A stretch of DNA of 64,000 nt from Phaeosaccion multiseriatum. Lineage: Eukaryota > Ochrophyta, other classes. Shown in pieces: positions 42,708-54,934 of this stretch. The stretch spans positions 3,224,001 through 3,288,000 of the forward strand of contig OZ218960.1 in the NCBI GenBank assembly GCA_965112735.1, read 5' to 3'. Position numbers and translations under genes: made by a program. The notes under the pieces are model-generated. The model had not been told where the DNA came from. It saw nothing but the letters and a program-made list of their open reading frames with translations, and ran no database searches. Position 1 is the first letter of the stretch. Every line of letters starts with the position of its first letter.

Positions 42708-44244
42708 ATGATTGATACCTTGTCTGGGCTGAGCGTAGTACTCACCGCTGCGTCATGTGTTTTTTGTGGATCGAAACGAGCAGCAAACCAACGGATGTAC
42801 GCAAAGACACATCAAGAGAAGGCCAAGGAAAGTGGGTTTTTGGGGGGCTTGGGTGAGACGGAAGTGCAGGTCGTGGACACGCGTTCTGCGTGCCTCATGC
42901 CAGTCCTGGCCAGCTTCTCGCTCATGGTCCTCTTCTTCTTGTTCAGGTATGCAATACTGCCGCTTCTCTTCTATCACTAGACCCTTTTTTTTATAAAGAG
43001 AAAGTCAGGAATTTTGACGAAGCCAACACCGTCCGTTGAGCAGTCAAAACCCTATCCCTTTTTACTAAAACTGGACTCGCTTCTGTCTTTTCTCTCTTTC
43101 CAGATACATCTCCAGCTTTGTTGTAATCTACATCTCCCTCGCCGCGGGGGGAAGCCTCTGCTTCACTCTCAGCCGACCCCTCCGCGGCCTGCGCCTGCTG
43201 GCGCCTCGCGGCTGTGCCTGCTGGACTGACAGAAGAGCCGATATCCTAGCAATTTTTGTCTCCGCCGGGGTGATGCTCTCTTGGTTGGCAACCGGTGGCT
43301 GGCAGCTTAATGATGTGATTGGATGGTGTATCGGCTATACCATGATCGCCCAAGTGCTACGAATCCCCTCATTGAGAGTGGCGGCCGTCTGCCTTGGAGG
43401 TCTCTTTGTCTACGATGTATTTTGGGTCTTCTTCAGCCATCACCTCTTTGGAAAGAACGTGATGGTGGAGGTGGCAACGAAGGCGGCCTCCAGCCCTGTC
43501 AAGCAGGTGTCCGAGGCGCTGCACCTGCCCTTCAGCAGCTTTCTGGTGCAAGACTTGCAGCTTCCTGTGAAACTCATATTCCCCGACATGAGCGGGGGGG
43601 GCTTCCTCATGCTGGGTCTGGGGGACATTTGCGTGCCAGGCTTCTTCATTGCATTCGCCCTTCACTTCGACACCTTCCTCGCTCGAGCCAAGAGCTGCAG
43701 TAGCAGCGACCAGAGCCTAAGCAAAAGGCAACAAACGAGCACTGCTCGGGAGTTGGACGTGGAGGGGCAGCAGCAGTCGGACGACCCCTGGAGCCCCCTG
43801 CTCACGGAAGAGCAGGGTATGCCACCGGGGGCCCCAAGGAGGAGAGCTACAGCGGCAGGGGCGGGGTCAGAGGCGGGGGGTGGGCCTACCGCGAGGAATG
43901 GCGGTCGTAGTAGTGGTGGCATTGCTGGTGGTGGTGGTGGTGGTGGTGGCGGTGGTGGTGGTGGTGGTGGTGGTGGTGGTGGCGGTGGTGGTAAGCAGGA
44001 GCAGTACTTTCGAACGAGCATGCTTGGCTACGTCGTGGGGCTTATCGTCAGCCTCATCATGAGCAGCTCCTTTCAGGCAGCACAGCCTGCGCTCATCTAC
44101 CTCGTACCTGGTGTGCTGCTCCCTCTGGTGTGGAGAGCACGGAGGGACGGGATGCTGGCTCAGCTGTGGCGCGGCTTCGAGGAGGAGGAGCAAGAGGAGG
44201 AGCAAGAGGAGGAGGAGAACGGGGGCGACGACGAGCGGGTCTGA
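42708..44244 (+). CDS. Signal peptide peptidase-like intramembrane aspartyl protease
   Basis: Two exons, 42708-42946 and 43104-44244, joined in phase (AG split to Arg); 459 residues. The presenilin-type motifs are all present and in order: YD in FVYDVFWVF (about 182), GLGD in MLGLGDICVPG (about 250), and the PAL motif in QPALIYLVP (about 407). Several hydrophobic segments surround them. The enzyme cleaves transmembrane segments such as leftover signal peptides, typically in the ER or endosomal membranes. Unusual is a loop of roughly 100 residues between the GLGD and PAL helices that contains a polyGly run (coded by GGT repeats at 43916-43991). The C-terminus is Glu-rich and lacks a clear KKXX signal. 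Confidence 0.92.
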
Positions 44245-44827
44245 GGCAGAGGTTGGCAACGTGAGAGGAAGCACTCTCTGCAAGGTGGGAGGAAGCCCTC
44301 CCTCCCTCCCTCCAGTACCCATTTCATCTGACTACAACACCATTAGGCAAAAAGTAGTCTTCAGAGGAGGAGGAGGAACACACACACAGCTTTTTTGCGA
44401 TGTTGATGCTTTGCCTAAATTCCAAGGGCGGCTGAAGACTTTCAAGACTCGGGTTATATATCTTTCTCCCTCTCTCCTCTCGCTCTCCCATTTAGTTTTT
44501 GGGGGAAGTTGCTCCAGAACCTCGCCAGCGATACAGTAGCGGATAGCGCGCCGGCTGTCAAGGAAAGTAGCGCTACCCCACTTTTGAAATCGATCTCAAT
44601 CCAGCTCTTTTGGCTTTTTCCCCTCCCTTTTTATAGCCCCTTTGCTCGAGGCAGTCTAAACCCCCCCCCCCCCTCTCTACTCCAAGTCTTCTGTGAATCT
44701 AAGCTTGTAGGGAAAAAATACCAGAAACTTGAGCTGGGCTGGATCAAAAACAAGAGTCGTCGGCGGAGGGAGGGGAAAGAAGACCAGGGGAGGGACCGGA
44801 GATCGGAGAAGGGCAGCAGCAGCAGCC
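44245..44827. other. Intergenic region before ELOF1
   Basis: No gene seen; probably the 3' end of the peptidase gene and the promoter/5' UTR of ELOF1. Confidence 0.5.
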
Positions 44828-45718
44828 ATGGGTCGGCGCAAGAGTACCACGAAGAAGATGAGCACGAAGAAGAACGACAAGCTGGCGAAGGTGTTCAAGT
44901 GCCCCTTCTGCAGCCACGACAACTCCGTGGAGTGCAAGATGGACTTGAAGAGCTCCACGGCGACCCTGAGCTGCCGCAGGTGCGACGTGGAATACAACAC
45001 GCAGATCAATTGTAAGTGCGGCCCGCTGGTGCAGGGCAGGTGTGGCGTTTGCTTTGGGAGCGGACTTGAGAAAGAGAAGGGGGGGGGGGGTGCACAGCGG
45101 AACGACCTGCACAGAGGTGTCGGTGGAGAGGAGGGTAGAGAAGCGACGCATTGATCCAGGGAGTCCATCTTTGATCGAAGCGCGTTTTTCTGGCAGTGCG
45201 TGGCGTTTGCTTTGGGAGAGGAGCGGACTTGAGAAAGAGGGGAATGAATGAACTCAGAGGAGAGGGGGAAAGGGGAGCAACCTAGAGAGGTTGGTTGAGG
45301 GAGAAGAGGTTAGAGACGCGGCGCATTCGCAGAGAGCAGCAATCGAGAAATGTATGATGGAAGCTCATTGGCTTGGCAGTGGCCTCGTCCGGTGTCGCGC
45401 AAGTTGGGATCCGCTGTGGTCCGAAGCCCTGTAGCTCGGCCCATTGTTCAACCCCGCTTCGCAACAAAACAAGCCCCCCCCCCCCCTGCCGCTGTGTTGA
45501 CGGTAGGCCCGCCGCTGACTCTGTGTTCTCTGTCCTACTGCCCTTGACCCGCGCAATCCAATGTCCGGCCGCCCTGCTGCTGTGCACCGCTCTCAGACCT
45601 GTCGGAGCCCATCGATGTGTACACAGAATGGACGGACGCAGCGGAGGCAGAGAACGCCGCCAACGGAGACTTTGATGGAGAGGACGGAGACGGAGACGAC
45701 TTGGGTCTGGAGACATAG
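44828..45718 (+). CDS. ELOF1: Transcription elongation factor 1 (ELOF1/Elf1)
   Basis: Exons 44828-45011 and 45597-45718 join in phase to give 101 residues, close to the usual 80-145. The start MGRRKS and basic N-terminus, the zinc-ribbon pairs CPFC and CRRC, and the YLSEPIDVYTEW segment (split by the intron) are diagnostic. The factor binds RNA polymerase II, helps passage through nucleosomes and takes part in transcription-coupled repair in other eukaryotes. The C-terminal tail is acidic. The 585-base intron contains an imperfect internal duplication: the block starting near 45040 recurs near 45198. Confidence 0.95.
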
Positions 45719-47424
45719 CACTGACGCTCATGTCTAGTACTTGTCGTACATGGTAGCACGCACTCGCGCGGGGGGGGGCACACGGGAGGGAGAGGATGCG
45801 CTTGTCTGCGTCTCGCTGTTCAAGCGTTCAAGCTCTTGATCTGCACTGGCCTTGAAGTGCTTGCCCTTGATTTGGCCTTGAAGTGCCTTGAAGTATTTGG
45901 GGCACAGCAGCGGTGGTAGGGCAGCTTCCGTCGTATCTCCGTCGGCCGCTGCTCGCCTGCTGCCCCATTTGACGCGGCTCCAAGGGAGGGGGGGGGGTAT
46001 TCGCTCATGGCGACCTCGGGCCGCTCGATGGAAGCTCATGGCGACCCGTATGCCTCGGATGACCAGGAGGGTGGATGTCCCCCGCAGTGCGTAGTTAAGG
46101 GCGTGTGGGGTGTGTGAAGCGAGCTGCACATGTTTTCCATGTGATGTGTCTTGTAAGGCAGAATGGAATGTTTCCGAGTTTTAATGGACAGCACAGTCTG
46201 CACACAAGCCTTCGATGGAGACAGTGTCTTGCGTCCAAGACTGTTGGTAATCCAGACTCACCACCAAGTCACGCGGCGCGGCCTCTACCGTTCAAGTCTA
46301 TCCTCAGTCAACCCCTTTGCGTCTCCACACTAGCAGAAGGCAGACTGAGGTGGGGGGTGGTAGTTGGAGAGCAGCATTCTTGGTCAGCCCCTCCGTACCA
46401 CCCTATACGCCTCTGCATGCCGGCCCATAGCCTCTCTATGCCAGCCTCAGGCCTCCAGTGGTACCGCCCATGCCCATCCTCCTCTCTCTCTCGCACTCCA
46501 GCTCCCCCACCCTCTCTTTCGCGTGCCCTGGGGGGCGGAAGTGAGAGGCGGCGGCATCTCTCCTCTTCCTACCGACCTCCGCTGTAAGCACACAGCGGCG
46601 CTGCTCTTCACACCCAACGGGAGAGGGGGCGTGAGTGTGGCCCCAACAACACGACCAAAAGACCAGGGTCCGCGCAGTGCTTCTTCTTCCATCTGCTTCC
46701 CTCCTGTTGGTGCGACATGGTCCATGCAATGCTCTTCTGCTCCTGCTACCGGCGCCTCTGCCGTGCCGTTTTTCGTTCCCAAGGGGTGGGGCGCGCCAAC
46801 ACTACCGTCGAACCTGTCTCTTTTAGGGATGGCCTTTTGCTGTGCGTACCGCACTGGGCACCTAAGCAAGCGTGCTTCTCGGTAAGAGCGGGATCTCGAG
46901 TGGGGCGACTTCCGCATTGCACGCCCAGCTGCAATCTGCAAAGACATGTCTCTCTCAGCCGCCGAGAAGGAAACTGTCATATGCATGGAGGCGGAGCAGT
47001 GGAGCGTGGTCATGGTAAGATGGTGGGGGGTTGGATCTGACGCCGGACTACCTTTTCATTGTGGAGGGCGCACCTGTTCAGTAGAAGTAAGACGGCCAGG
47101 AAGGCAAGCGCTCCTCTCCACGACCCAGCTTCCCCTGCCGCGTCAAAGTATCCAGAAGGGGGGCGCGGTTCACCCAGATTGACCACCTTCAGAAAAGAGC
47201 TTCCTCTCCATCCTCTCGGGTAGAGGCAGTCCTGGGTGTAGGTCTCGGCCCCGGTGCACCGCTGCCGGAGTGTCATATCCTCTCTCTCTCTCTCTTTCTC
47301 TTTCTTTCGTTTTCTCTCTACAACCTGTATCCCTCTCTCCTCCCCACATCCGACGGCGGTTGATGTGGGGATGGATGCTCGCCAGAACGCCAACATCTGT
47401 AGAGAACTTGTGGGCCCCTCTCGG
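45719..47424. other. Intergenic region
   Basis: No supported gene in 1.7 kb. Minus-strand open frames at 45734-46129 and 46447-47013 lack family features. A CT-rich stretch at 47280-47340 precedes the thioesterase gene. The oligomer CCATGCAATGCTCTTCTGCT lies near 46722. Confidence 0.45.
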
Positions 47425-47613
47425 ATGATTGTCCATTTCCTAAGCGTTCTCACTCTTCTCGGCATGCTGTCTGCAGTCAGGGGATTCACAACGCTGCTCC
47501 GCCCGTCTGCTCTTGCCTTTGCAGGGGGCCCACGACGAGGGCAAACAAGCCTCAACATGAGCACAGCCGGGGGCCTTAAAGGTGAAAGCCCATGACAAGC
47601 AGTCACACGCTCG

Positions 47614-47667
<54 letters not shown>

Positions 47668-50283
47668 TCTCTCTCTCGCCTTCTCTCTCTTTCACTCACA
47701 CGCCTTTCCCTCTCTCTCTCTCACTCACTCGCATTTCCCTCTCTCTCTCTCCTTTCCTCCACCCCTCTGACCTTCCTCCCGGCAGCGGTTCGAGGCGATG
47801 GCCGAGGGGGAGAGGGCATCACAATGATTCCGGAGGACGGAAACTATGACAGCACCCTTGTGTTCTTGCACGGGCTGGGCGATGATGCTTCGGGCTGGGC
47901 GGGGGCCATGGACAGCTTCAAGCTCGCTCGCACCAAGTTTGTGCTGCCCTCGGCCGAGGCGAGACCCATCACGCTCAACGGAGGTGAGGCAGGCACGCGT
48001 ATGGCAGGCACGCAGGCAGGCAGGAAGGGAGGGAGGGGTAGGCAAGCAGACAGAGTAGGATTGCACTGAATGTGCAGAGGAGGAGGGTTGTGCCGCACCG
48101 CTTAGCGATAAGCTGCACACTGCGGCAGAGGGACGACGCGAGAGTCGGGCATGTGGACATGCAGTAGTCAGTGCGGTAGTCAGTGCGGTAGTTATTGTGC
48201 TTCTTTCTCTCTCTGATCTTCCCACTCTGCTGCTTTCCCCCTTCACCTCGATCTCTCTTCGTCATCTTCACACGCACGCACGCACCCACCTCAAGGCATG
48301 ACGATGCCAGGTAAGTGGGGTGAACACTTGGGGTCGGTTAATTGGGTGCCCGAATGGCAATGGCTCCCGATGCGTCGATGGAGCTGGTGTCCGTGGGGAG
48401 GAGGGGGGGGGGCATAGCTGGTGCAAAAGTGGGGCCACGAGCCCCAAGGACCACTTGCAAGACGGGCTGCAAGACGGGTGCAAGGGTTAGGCTGAGGGTT
48501 GGCGGAGCGGGATGTTTTGGGGGCGAACAAGGGGAGTCGTATCCACTTTCTGCTTAGGGAGGGAGGCCGGGCGGGCGTGCGCGCGTGTGTGCGTGTGTGC
48601 ATGCGGGCGTGCGGGTGTGCCTCTCCTCGTGTGTGCTCCTCCACGCTTCTCGTGCCCCTCCGACCCTCCCTGATGCCTCCGAATGCCTCTCCTCTCCCTG
48701 TTCCTCCTCATGTCTCTCCATGTTCCTTTTTCGTATGCCTCCCCATATTCCTCCAGGCTGGACGGACATCTTCTCCCTCACCGGAGACGCTGAGGAGGAC
48801 AGGGCGGGCTTCCAGCAGGCTGCGGCACGCATCAATGTGAGGGGGGGAGGGGGGGAGGCGGAGGGAGGGAGAGAAGAAGGGAGGGAGGGAGATGCAGAGA
48901 CGGAGAGCGAGGGGGTGGGTTGGAGGGGGGCACAAGTCAGAGAAGGGTGGAGGACAGGGAGAGGGGCAAGAGTCTGCTCTCCCGTGTTCCCGCTTGCACA
49001 AGGAGCGACTGCCTCCCCTTCTCTCTCCCCTCCTTTCTCTCTTCTTTCTCACTCCTCTCTCCTCTCTCTGGCCCTCCGTGGATGGTTTCCAGAACGAAGG
49101 TTGATCCCCCCACCGCAAGTCTGAGTGCATGCCCCACTGCCACTGCCCATACGTATCCTTACGTATCATTCACGTCCGTGTTTGTGTTGCTTGTTGTGAT
49201 GCCCACCTCCATCCCCCTCCCTCTCTCTCTCTATCTTCTTCCTCCCCGTCCAGGACATCATCGATGCGGAGATCTCAGCAGGCATCAAGCCTGAGAAAGT
49301 TGCCCTTGGAGGCTTCTCACAGGGTGGGGGGCTCGCAGTGCACGTCACTCTCAGGAGGGCAACAAGGTCAGGAAGGAGGAAGGGGGGGGACTTGATCGGA
49401 GGTTGGGTGTGGGCAGGCTGGGAGGGGAGGGCGCTCTCGCTGATCTGTTAACCCTATCCCGTTCCATATGCCTCTACTGCTTCTCCGCCTTTATGCCTCT
49501 ATTTGGAATCTCCGGTGTGTGCCGGTGGGTCACAGGCTGGCGGCGTGTGTGGTGTGCTCGGGATGGCTCCCCTTGAGGGATGACTACCCGAAGGAGCTCA
49601 GCGAAGCCGCCAAGAGCACCCCCATCCTGCAGTGCCACGGGACGGTAAGCGCAAGTGTTGCTGTTGCCTCTTCTTCATTAAAATTAAGCAGAGAGGGAGG
49701 CAGGAGGGGAGGAGAGTCTTCTTTTATGCAGGACAAGCGCCTCTACTCTCCGTGCCTGCGTGCCTGCCCATATGCCTATACTCAAACTCTCTGCCCGTAT
49801 GCCTCTGTCTGTCCGTCGCAGGACGATGCCGTGGTGGGGTTCCATTTTGGCCAGCTTAGGTAAGTGTGACACGCTGACCGCAAAGGCCTTGCTCGGAACG
49901 ATCCTGTTGTTCCACTCTCGCGGTGTGTGTGTATATGTATTTTATCCCTCCTCTCTCTCCCTCTCTCTCCCTCTCTCTCTCTCAGGCTGTAACGCTTATC
50001 ATTTGGTCCCTCACGTCACCCTTCAGCCCCACTGCGAATTCGCTGCCCATACGCCCTCACCCCACCCCTTGCGTTGTGCCGTACCGCTGACACCTTTTGT
50101 CGTCGCCCCGTCCCCTGCCATCTCCATCCACTGCCATCCCATCCCCCACGCTTTAGCCACGCGGCCCTGAAGGACGACCTGGGGCTGAATGCGCGCTTCG
50201 AGCCGTTCCAGGGAATGGGCCACAGCGCCTGCGAGGAGGAGATGGCCCAAGTTTCCACCTTCCTCAACGCCCAACTCAAATAG
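47425..50283 (+). CDS. Acyl-protein thioesterase/carboxylesterase, probably plastid-targeted
   Basis: Eight exons in phase: 47425-47581, 47786-47983, 48296-48310, 48757-48836, 49254-49366, 49536-49644, 49822-49859, 50157-50283; 278 residues. Exon 3 is only 15 bases. Family motifs: FLHGLGDDASGW, nucleophile GGFSQGG (Ser172), CHGTDDAVV (Asp226; the usual HGDxD is HGTDD), GMGHSACEEE (His259). The fold is that of APT1/2 lysophospholipases, which remove palmitate from cysteines or hydrolyse lysolipids. The start MIVHFLSVLTLLGML then SAVRGF, with Phe after the cleavage site, resembles a complex-plastid presequence, so a plastid or periplastid location is inferred. An in-frame ATG at 47371 would add 18 residues in front of the hydrophobic stretch. 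Confidence 0.9.
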
Positions 50284-51325
50284 GGAGGGCAGTTGGTGAT
50301 ACAGTAGGAGACGGGAGACAGCTGCAGGCAGTGGGTGGAGGGTGCAGAAAGAGAGCCCTTTCTACGGGGGAGGACCGTTGTGGCAGCTACTCCAGACCCG
50401 TTCAACCCCTTGCTGGAAGCGAGGGAATCGATGCTGGACCTTCGAAGCTTATGACCACGCCCTTACTCAGTCAGTCAGGCTCTGTTGCTGAGCCCCTCCG
50501 AGTCACGGAGGGGAGGGCACTGGTGGAGGCTGCTGGGGGCACGACTTGTTCGGAGCGGCGCAGAGCAAGGAGTGGAAGGGGCACTACACCCGCCTCTCTA
50601 TCTCTCTATCGGTCAAGGCAGCGCGCTTCGCAGGAGTGTGGTGGCGCTTGCCGGGCGTTTGAGTGAGAGGGCCAACAACAAGTCGGGTAGGCAGAGGCGC
50701 TGAGTGTCAAGAGCGGTTGAAACTGCGGCGGAGTACAAGCGTGTGCTCTACGTACGCGAGGCTCTTCACCGCATGGGCTGTGCCTGGGTGGGAAAGTGCG
50801 TGACACTGCTGGGAGGATTACTTTGAGGCCCGGAGTTATTTATGCACGGCAAAAGGAGAGATGCCGTGGAATGGAAGGGTGTGGGGCTGTGCTGTGGTTG
50901 TGCTGTGTCAGGAAGGAAGGAAGGAAGGAAGGAAGGAAGGAAGGAAGGAAGGAAGCATAAGGGAAGCAGCTGCAGCTCGGCAGGGGACGGGAGGGGAGAG
51001 GCAATACAAGGGGTCGGGCATGCTCTGCCTAGGAGGGGCAAGGCAATACCAGGACGAGGACGAGGCAAGCGCCTAGGGCCCGGGGCGGGGCTCGAGACCA
51101 CCCCCGCGGGGGCTGCGTTCTGTCTCCGAGTTGTCTTATCTCTCTGTCTTATCAATCCTTCGTAGTACATACATGTTTGACAGGCATACATACATGATCA
51201 CATGCTTGACAGGCCGAGACGTCTCGCCCAGGCATCAAGAGGCAAGCCTTCAAATGTAAGGGTGTGTTGTGTGTGTGTGCGTGTGTGTGGTCTTACCCGC
51301 AGCACGCCCACTCACTCACACCCAC
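50284..51325. other. Intergenic region with (GGAA)n
   Basis: No gene seen. The oligomer GCAGTTGGTGATACAG lies at 50289-50304, six bases after the thioesterase stop codon. A GGAA microsatellite spans 50911-50955. Confidence 0.55.
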
Positions 51326-51714
51326 TCACACGGGCACTCGCATCGGCTCATGGCCATGTCCCTGCCCCTGCCCCTGTGAGCCCTCGCCCTCTGGCAATCC
51401 TTCGCTGGGTAGCACCAGCAGCGGTGCCTCCCCCCCCTCCCCCCCCTCCCCCCCCTTTGCCCTTTGAGCAGCGCAGTGCTCTCTGAAGTGTGTCTCAAAC
51501 TTGTCTCTCATGACGGCGTTGATGGCGTAGATCTCAGACCGCCGCCGAGCCTGAGCGGTAGTGCGGTAGTGCGGTAGTGCGTTAGTGCGTTAGTGCGCCC
51601 GTTAGCATGGGGGAGGGGCGTTGAGCGCTCACGAACTTGAGCGTCCGGCATGCACCACAGCAGAAAATGGAAGGAACACGTGTGGGATGCGGTACGGGTG
51701 CTCCCTCCCTCCCT

Positions 51715-51759
<45 letters not shown>

Positions 51760-54104
51760 CCTCCCTCCTCCCTCCTTCCATCCCTCCTCCCTCTCCTTCC
51801 CTCACCTTCTCTTGCGCATGTTTAGTGCGCTGATCCTTCACCTCTTTCCGTAGCTTGAGCGCCTCCATGCTCTCTCTCTGACACAACCTCAAAGCGGAAA
51901 CCTTGGCCGAATCCGCCCTCTCCTGCGCCTTCTCCCTCAGCTCCTCCAAACTCTCATCTGACAGCCTCTTCCGCTCCCTCTCCTGTATCACCAACTGCTC
52001 CGCCTCTTCCTTTTCCGCCTTCTGGCGCTTCTGAAACGCTGCAACACGCATCATCGCGCCCTTGCGGAAGCGGTCGATGGCCTCTGCAGAGCAAGTCGAA
52101 GTCGAGTTGTTCGAAGTCGATGTCGAGGTGTTCGACTTTGAGGATATCGAGTTGCTCGACTTGCCTCCCCCCCTGCTCGCGGGAGCGGGGGGAGCAGATG
52201 GAGACCTTCTCCTCTGCAGCTGCTGCTGCTTGCGACAAGGCCCGCCCTCAGCACCAGCTTTAGGTGATGCAGACACAGCAGCAACAGCAGCAGTAGCAGC
52301 AGCAGCAGCGCTGGTCCTGTCTGCAGAGGAGGCGCGTCGACGGGGGGCTCTGGCTCTGGCTGCGACTGCATCACCAACTTGCTTAGCCGTACTACCAGCT
52401 GCTCCGCTCGTTGAGGCCCGCCTGCGGAGAGCCACAGCGGTGTTCGTTGCTGCTGAGGCCCCCCTTGACCCATGCAATGCTGCTGCTCCTGTTCCTGCTA
52501 CTACATTATTCTTTGCGTTGTTGCCGCGCTTCTTGCCGCCGCCTTCCTTCGTAGCCTCGCCATTTGCTGCCATCCCACCGCAGCCTTCCTTGGGCTCGCC
52601 ACAAGCAGAAGGACCGGGAGAGGGCTTCCCTTCTGCGGAAGGAGAGGGGCAGGGCTCCCCCTCTGCCTCCGAGCAACAAGGCTTCTCCGCTGAAGCTGCG
52701 TCACCTTCCCGTCCTTGCTTGGCCCAAGCCCTAGCCGCAGCGGCGGTTGGTGATGCACCGGTTGGTGATACAGACACAGCAACAGGGGAGGCGGCAGTGC
52801 TGTGAGGAAGTGGCCTTGCGGAAGGAACGGGGTTTCGAATCCGCCCTGAGTCTCTCGCACTGCTTGGGGCAGGGCCGTCTTCAGTCCGCCGAATCTCGTC
52901 GCCGCTGCATGGGGAGGGCTCTACAGCCGCTGTATCACCAATTGCTGTACTACCACCAACTGCTGTGTCACCAACTCCTGTACCGCCATCTACTGTATCC
53001 CTTCTCTGGGGGGTCCATGCGCAGGCTCTCTCTCTGCGGACTGTGAGTGCACCGCCCTTCTGCCCATCCACTGCCATCCCCTCCTGTCCTTCCCGCAGTT
53101 TCAGTGCGCCCCCCCGCCGCCGTGCGTCCCCCCCGGATCCGGGCCCTCGAGGCCGCTGCTCCTCTCCCCCTTGGGGTTGGTCCCCGCCCACCCCTGCTAT
53201 GTGCCCCTGCCCGGCTACTACCCCTAAAGCCTTCCCCCTCCCCCTGCCGTGATGCCCAATCGCCGCCCCCTTCCCTTCCTCCCCCTGAGGCTTGGCGAGA
53301 AGCTCCACCCCCTCCCCTTTGCTCCTGAGGCGGTGGTGGCGGTGGCCGTGGCGGCTGTGGCCGTGGGGGCCGAGGCCGGGCAGGGCCTGCGTGACGTCAG
53401 CGCTGGCCTTGACCCACGCAGTGTTGCTGCTTTGGCTGAGAGCAGCACGCCCACGCGAAATTCTACACTTCCCCTCCTGCTCCTCCTGCCCCTCCTGCTC
53501 CTTCTCCTTGGCCTTCCCCTCTACCTCTTCCTCATCCTCCTCCTCCTCCTCCTCCTCCTCCTGCTCCTGCTCCTGCTCCTCCTCCTCCTCCTCCTCCTCC
53601 TCCTCCTCCTCCTCCTCCTTGTTCTTCTTCTTCTCCTTCTTCTTCTGCTCTTGTTCGTCCTCCCTCTTCTCTGCCTCTCCCCGTTTGTCCTCCTTCTCTG
53701 CAGGACTGCGCGCTGGCCCATGCAATACTGCTGCTACTGCTGCTTCTGTATCACCGACTGCTGCCCTTGGCCCCTGCAATACTACTGAAGCACCAACTGC
53801 TGACCCGAGTGCCGGCACCGCCCCCCCCCCTTCTTCCCGCCAGTCCTCTGCCCCCCCCCCTCGCCCCTTCCCCTTCGAAGGCGGCGATAAAGTTACGGAG
53901 GGTAATGCCCCCTTCTGAGCTTGCTCGTGAGAGTGCTTGTGCTTGTGGGAGTGGTCCTCTCTGTCCCTGTCTCTGTCCCTCCTGCTTGGTGGCGTGCGGA
54001 CGGCTCCGTTCGCTGGTCTCCATGCGTGCGCCGCTGGTGTCGCTTGGGACGGCTTTGGAGCCTTCGGAGCGATGGTCGCTGTCCTCGTCGCTGCTGTATC
54101 CCCA

Positions 54105-54145
<41 letters not shown>

Positions 54146-54934
54146 TGCCTTACTCCCCCCTTTCGAAGAGACAGAGACAGTGCCGCTGCTCCACGCCAAG
54201 AGCGGAGTCGGCCCCTGCCTGTCACTCTGCGGCAAGGGCAAGGTCAAGGGTAAGGGCAGGGCGGCACGGGGGACCGACTCCGCCCTCAACGGCTCGCTCG
54301 CACCACGCAAGGGCTTCGCTGCTGATGCTGGTGCTGAAGCTGGTGCCCAAGCTGGTGCTGAAGCTGCTGCTGCGGGTGCTGGTGATGCTGCTGCTGGTGC
54401 TGCAGCTGCGGATGCTGCTGCTGCGGATGCTGCTGTTGCTGCGACTTCTGCTCGTATCCGAAGGGCCTGTATGCCTACTGCTCCTGCCACCCCTACTCCC
54501 CCCTTTACTATTGCTGGTGCTGCTGCGACGGCTGTGGAACTTCCTCCCGCCTCGGGTGAAGGAGGAGCTGTCGCTTGCCAGTGCGCACTCCGCTCTTCTC
54601 TCCATCGGAGGCGGTTGCTGCTGTAGCGCTTGGCGGGAGGGATATGCGCAAGTTTCCTTTGTGCAGGAAGGCACAGCGAAGCGGCAGAGCGCGGGATCAG
54701 AACGAGACATGCAATTAGAACCAGATGTCGCAGAAGGAGAGAGGAGAGAGGGGAGAGAGGGACGGAGAAAGAGGGAGGGAGCAGGGAGAAGAGGAGAGGC
54801 AGAGGGGGCGGGATAAGAGATAAAGAGACAGAGAGAGAGAGAGAAAATGATCCGCAACTCACTTTGTCGGCGGTGACCACAAGGCGCCACCCGCCAAGTT
54901 GTTGACCGACACCTTTCGGCTTCCGACGATGCAT
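51326..54934 (-). CDS. Low-complexity protein of unknown function with C-terminal coiled coil
   Basis: Three exons in phase: 54934-54863, 54628-51806, 51550-51326; 1039 residues. The N-terminus (WRLVVTADKRYSSNRLRWRE) is the only non-repetitive part near the start. The middle is Ala/Pro/Ser/Gly-rich with a long acidic run (polyGlu coded by CCT repeats at 53536-53620), an Arg/Asp/His/Lys stretch and many short direct repeats. The end (about the last 200 residues of exon 2) is highly charged and predicted helical: QKAEKEEAEQLVIQERERK and following. Several internal segments (AVGDTAA, EQLVIQ, ALHGSRG) are encoded by oligomers dispersed elsewhere in the window. I recognise no family. The intron before 54628 was placed using the only acceptor that keeps the main frame. 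Confidence 0.55.
51710..51770 (+). repeat. (TGCC)n microsatellite
   Basis: TGCC/CTCC repeats within the last intron (51551-51805) of the low-complexity gene on the minus strand. Confidence 0.9.
53536..53620 (+). repeat. (CCT)n coding microsatellite
   Basis: Encodes an acidic Glu/Gln run on the minus strand in the low-complexity gene. Confidence 0.9.

Noticed and set aside
45734-46129. 131-codon minus-strand frame
   Set aside because: No recognisable motif, low-complexity word repeats, no supporting splice or start context.
46447-47013. 188-codon minus-strand frame
   Set aside because: No family features; similar-length frames occur on other strands and frames of the same GC-rich DNA.
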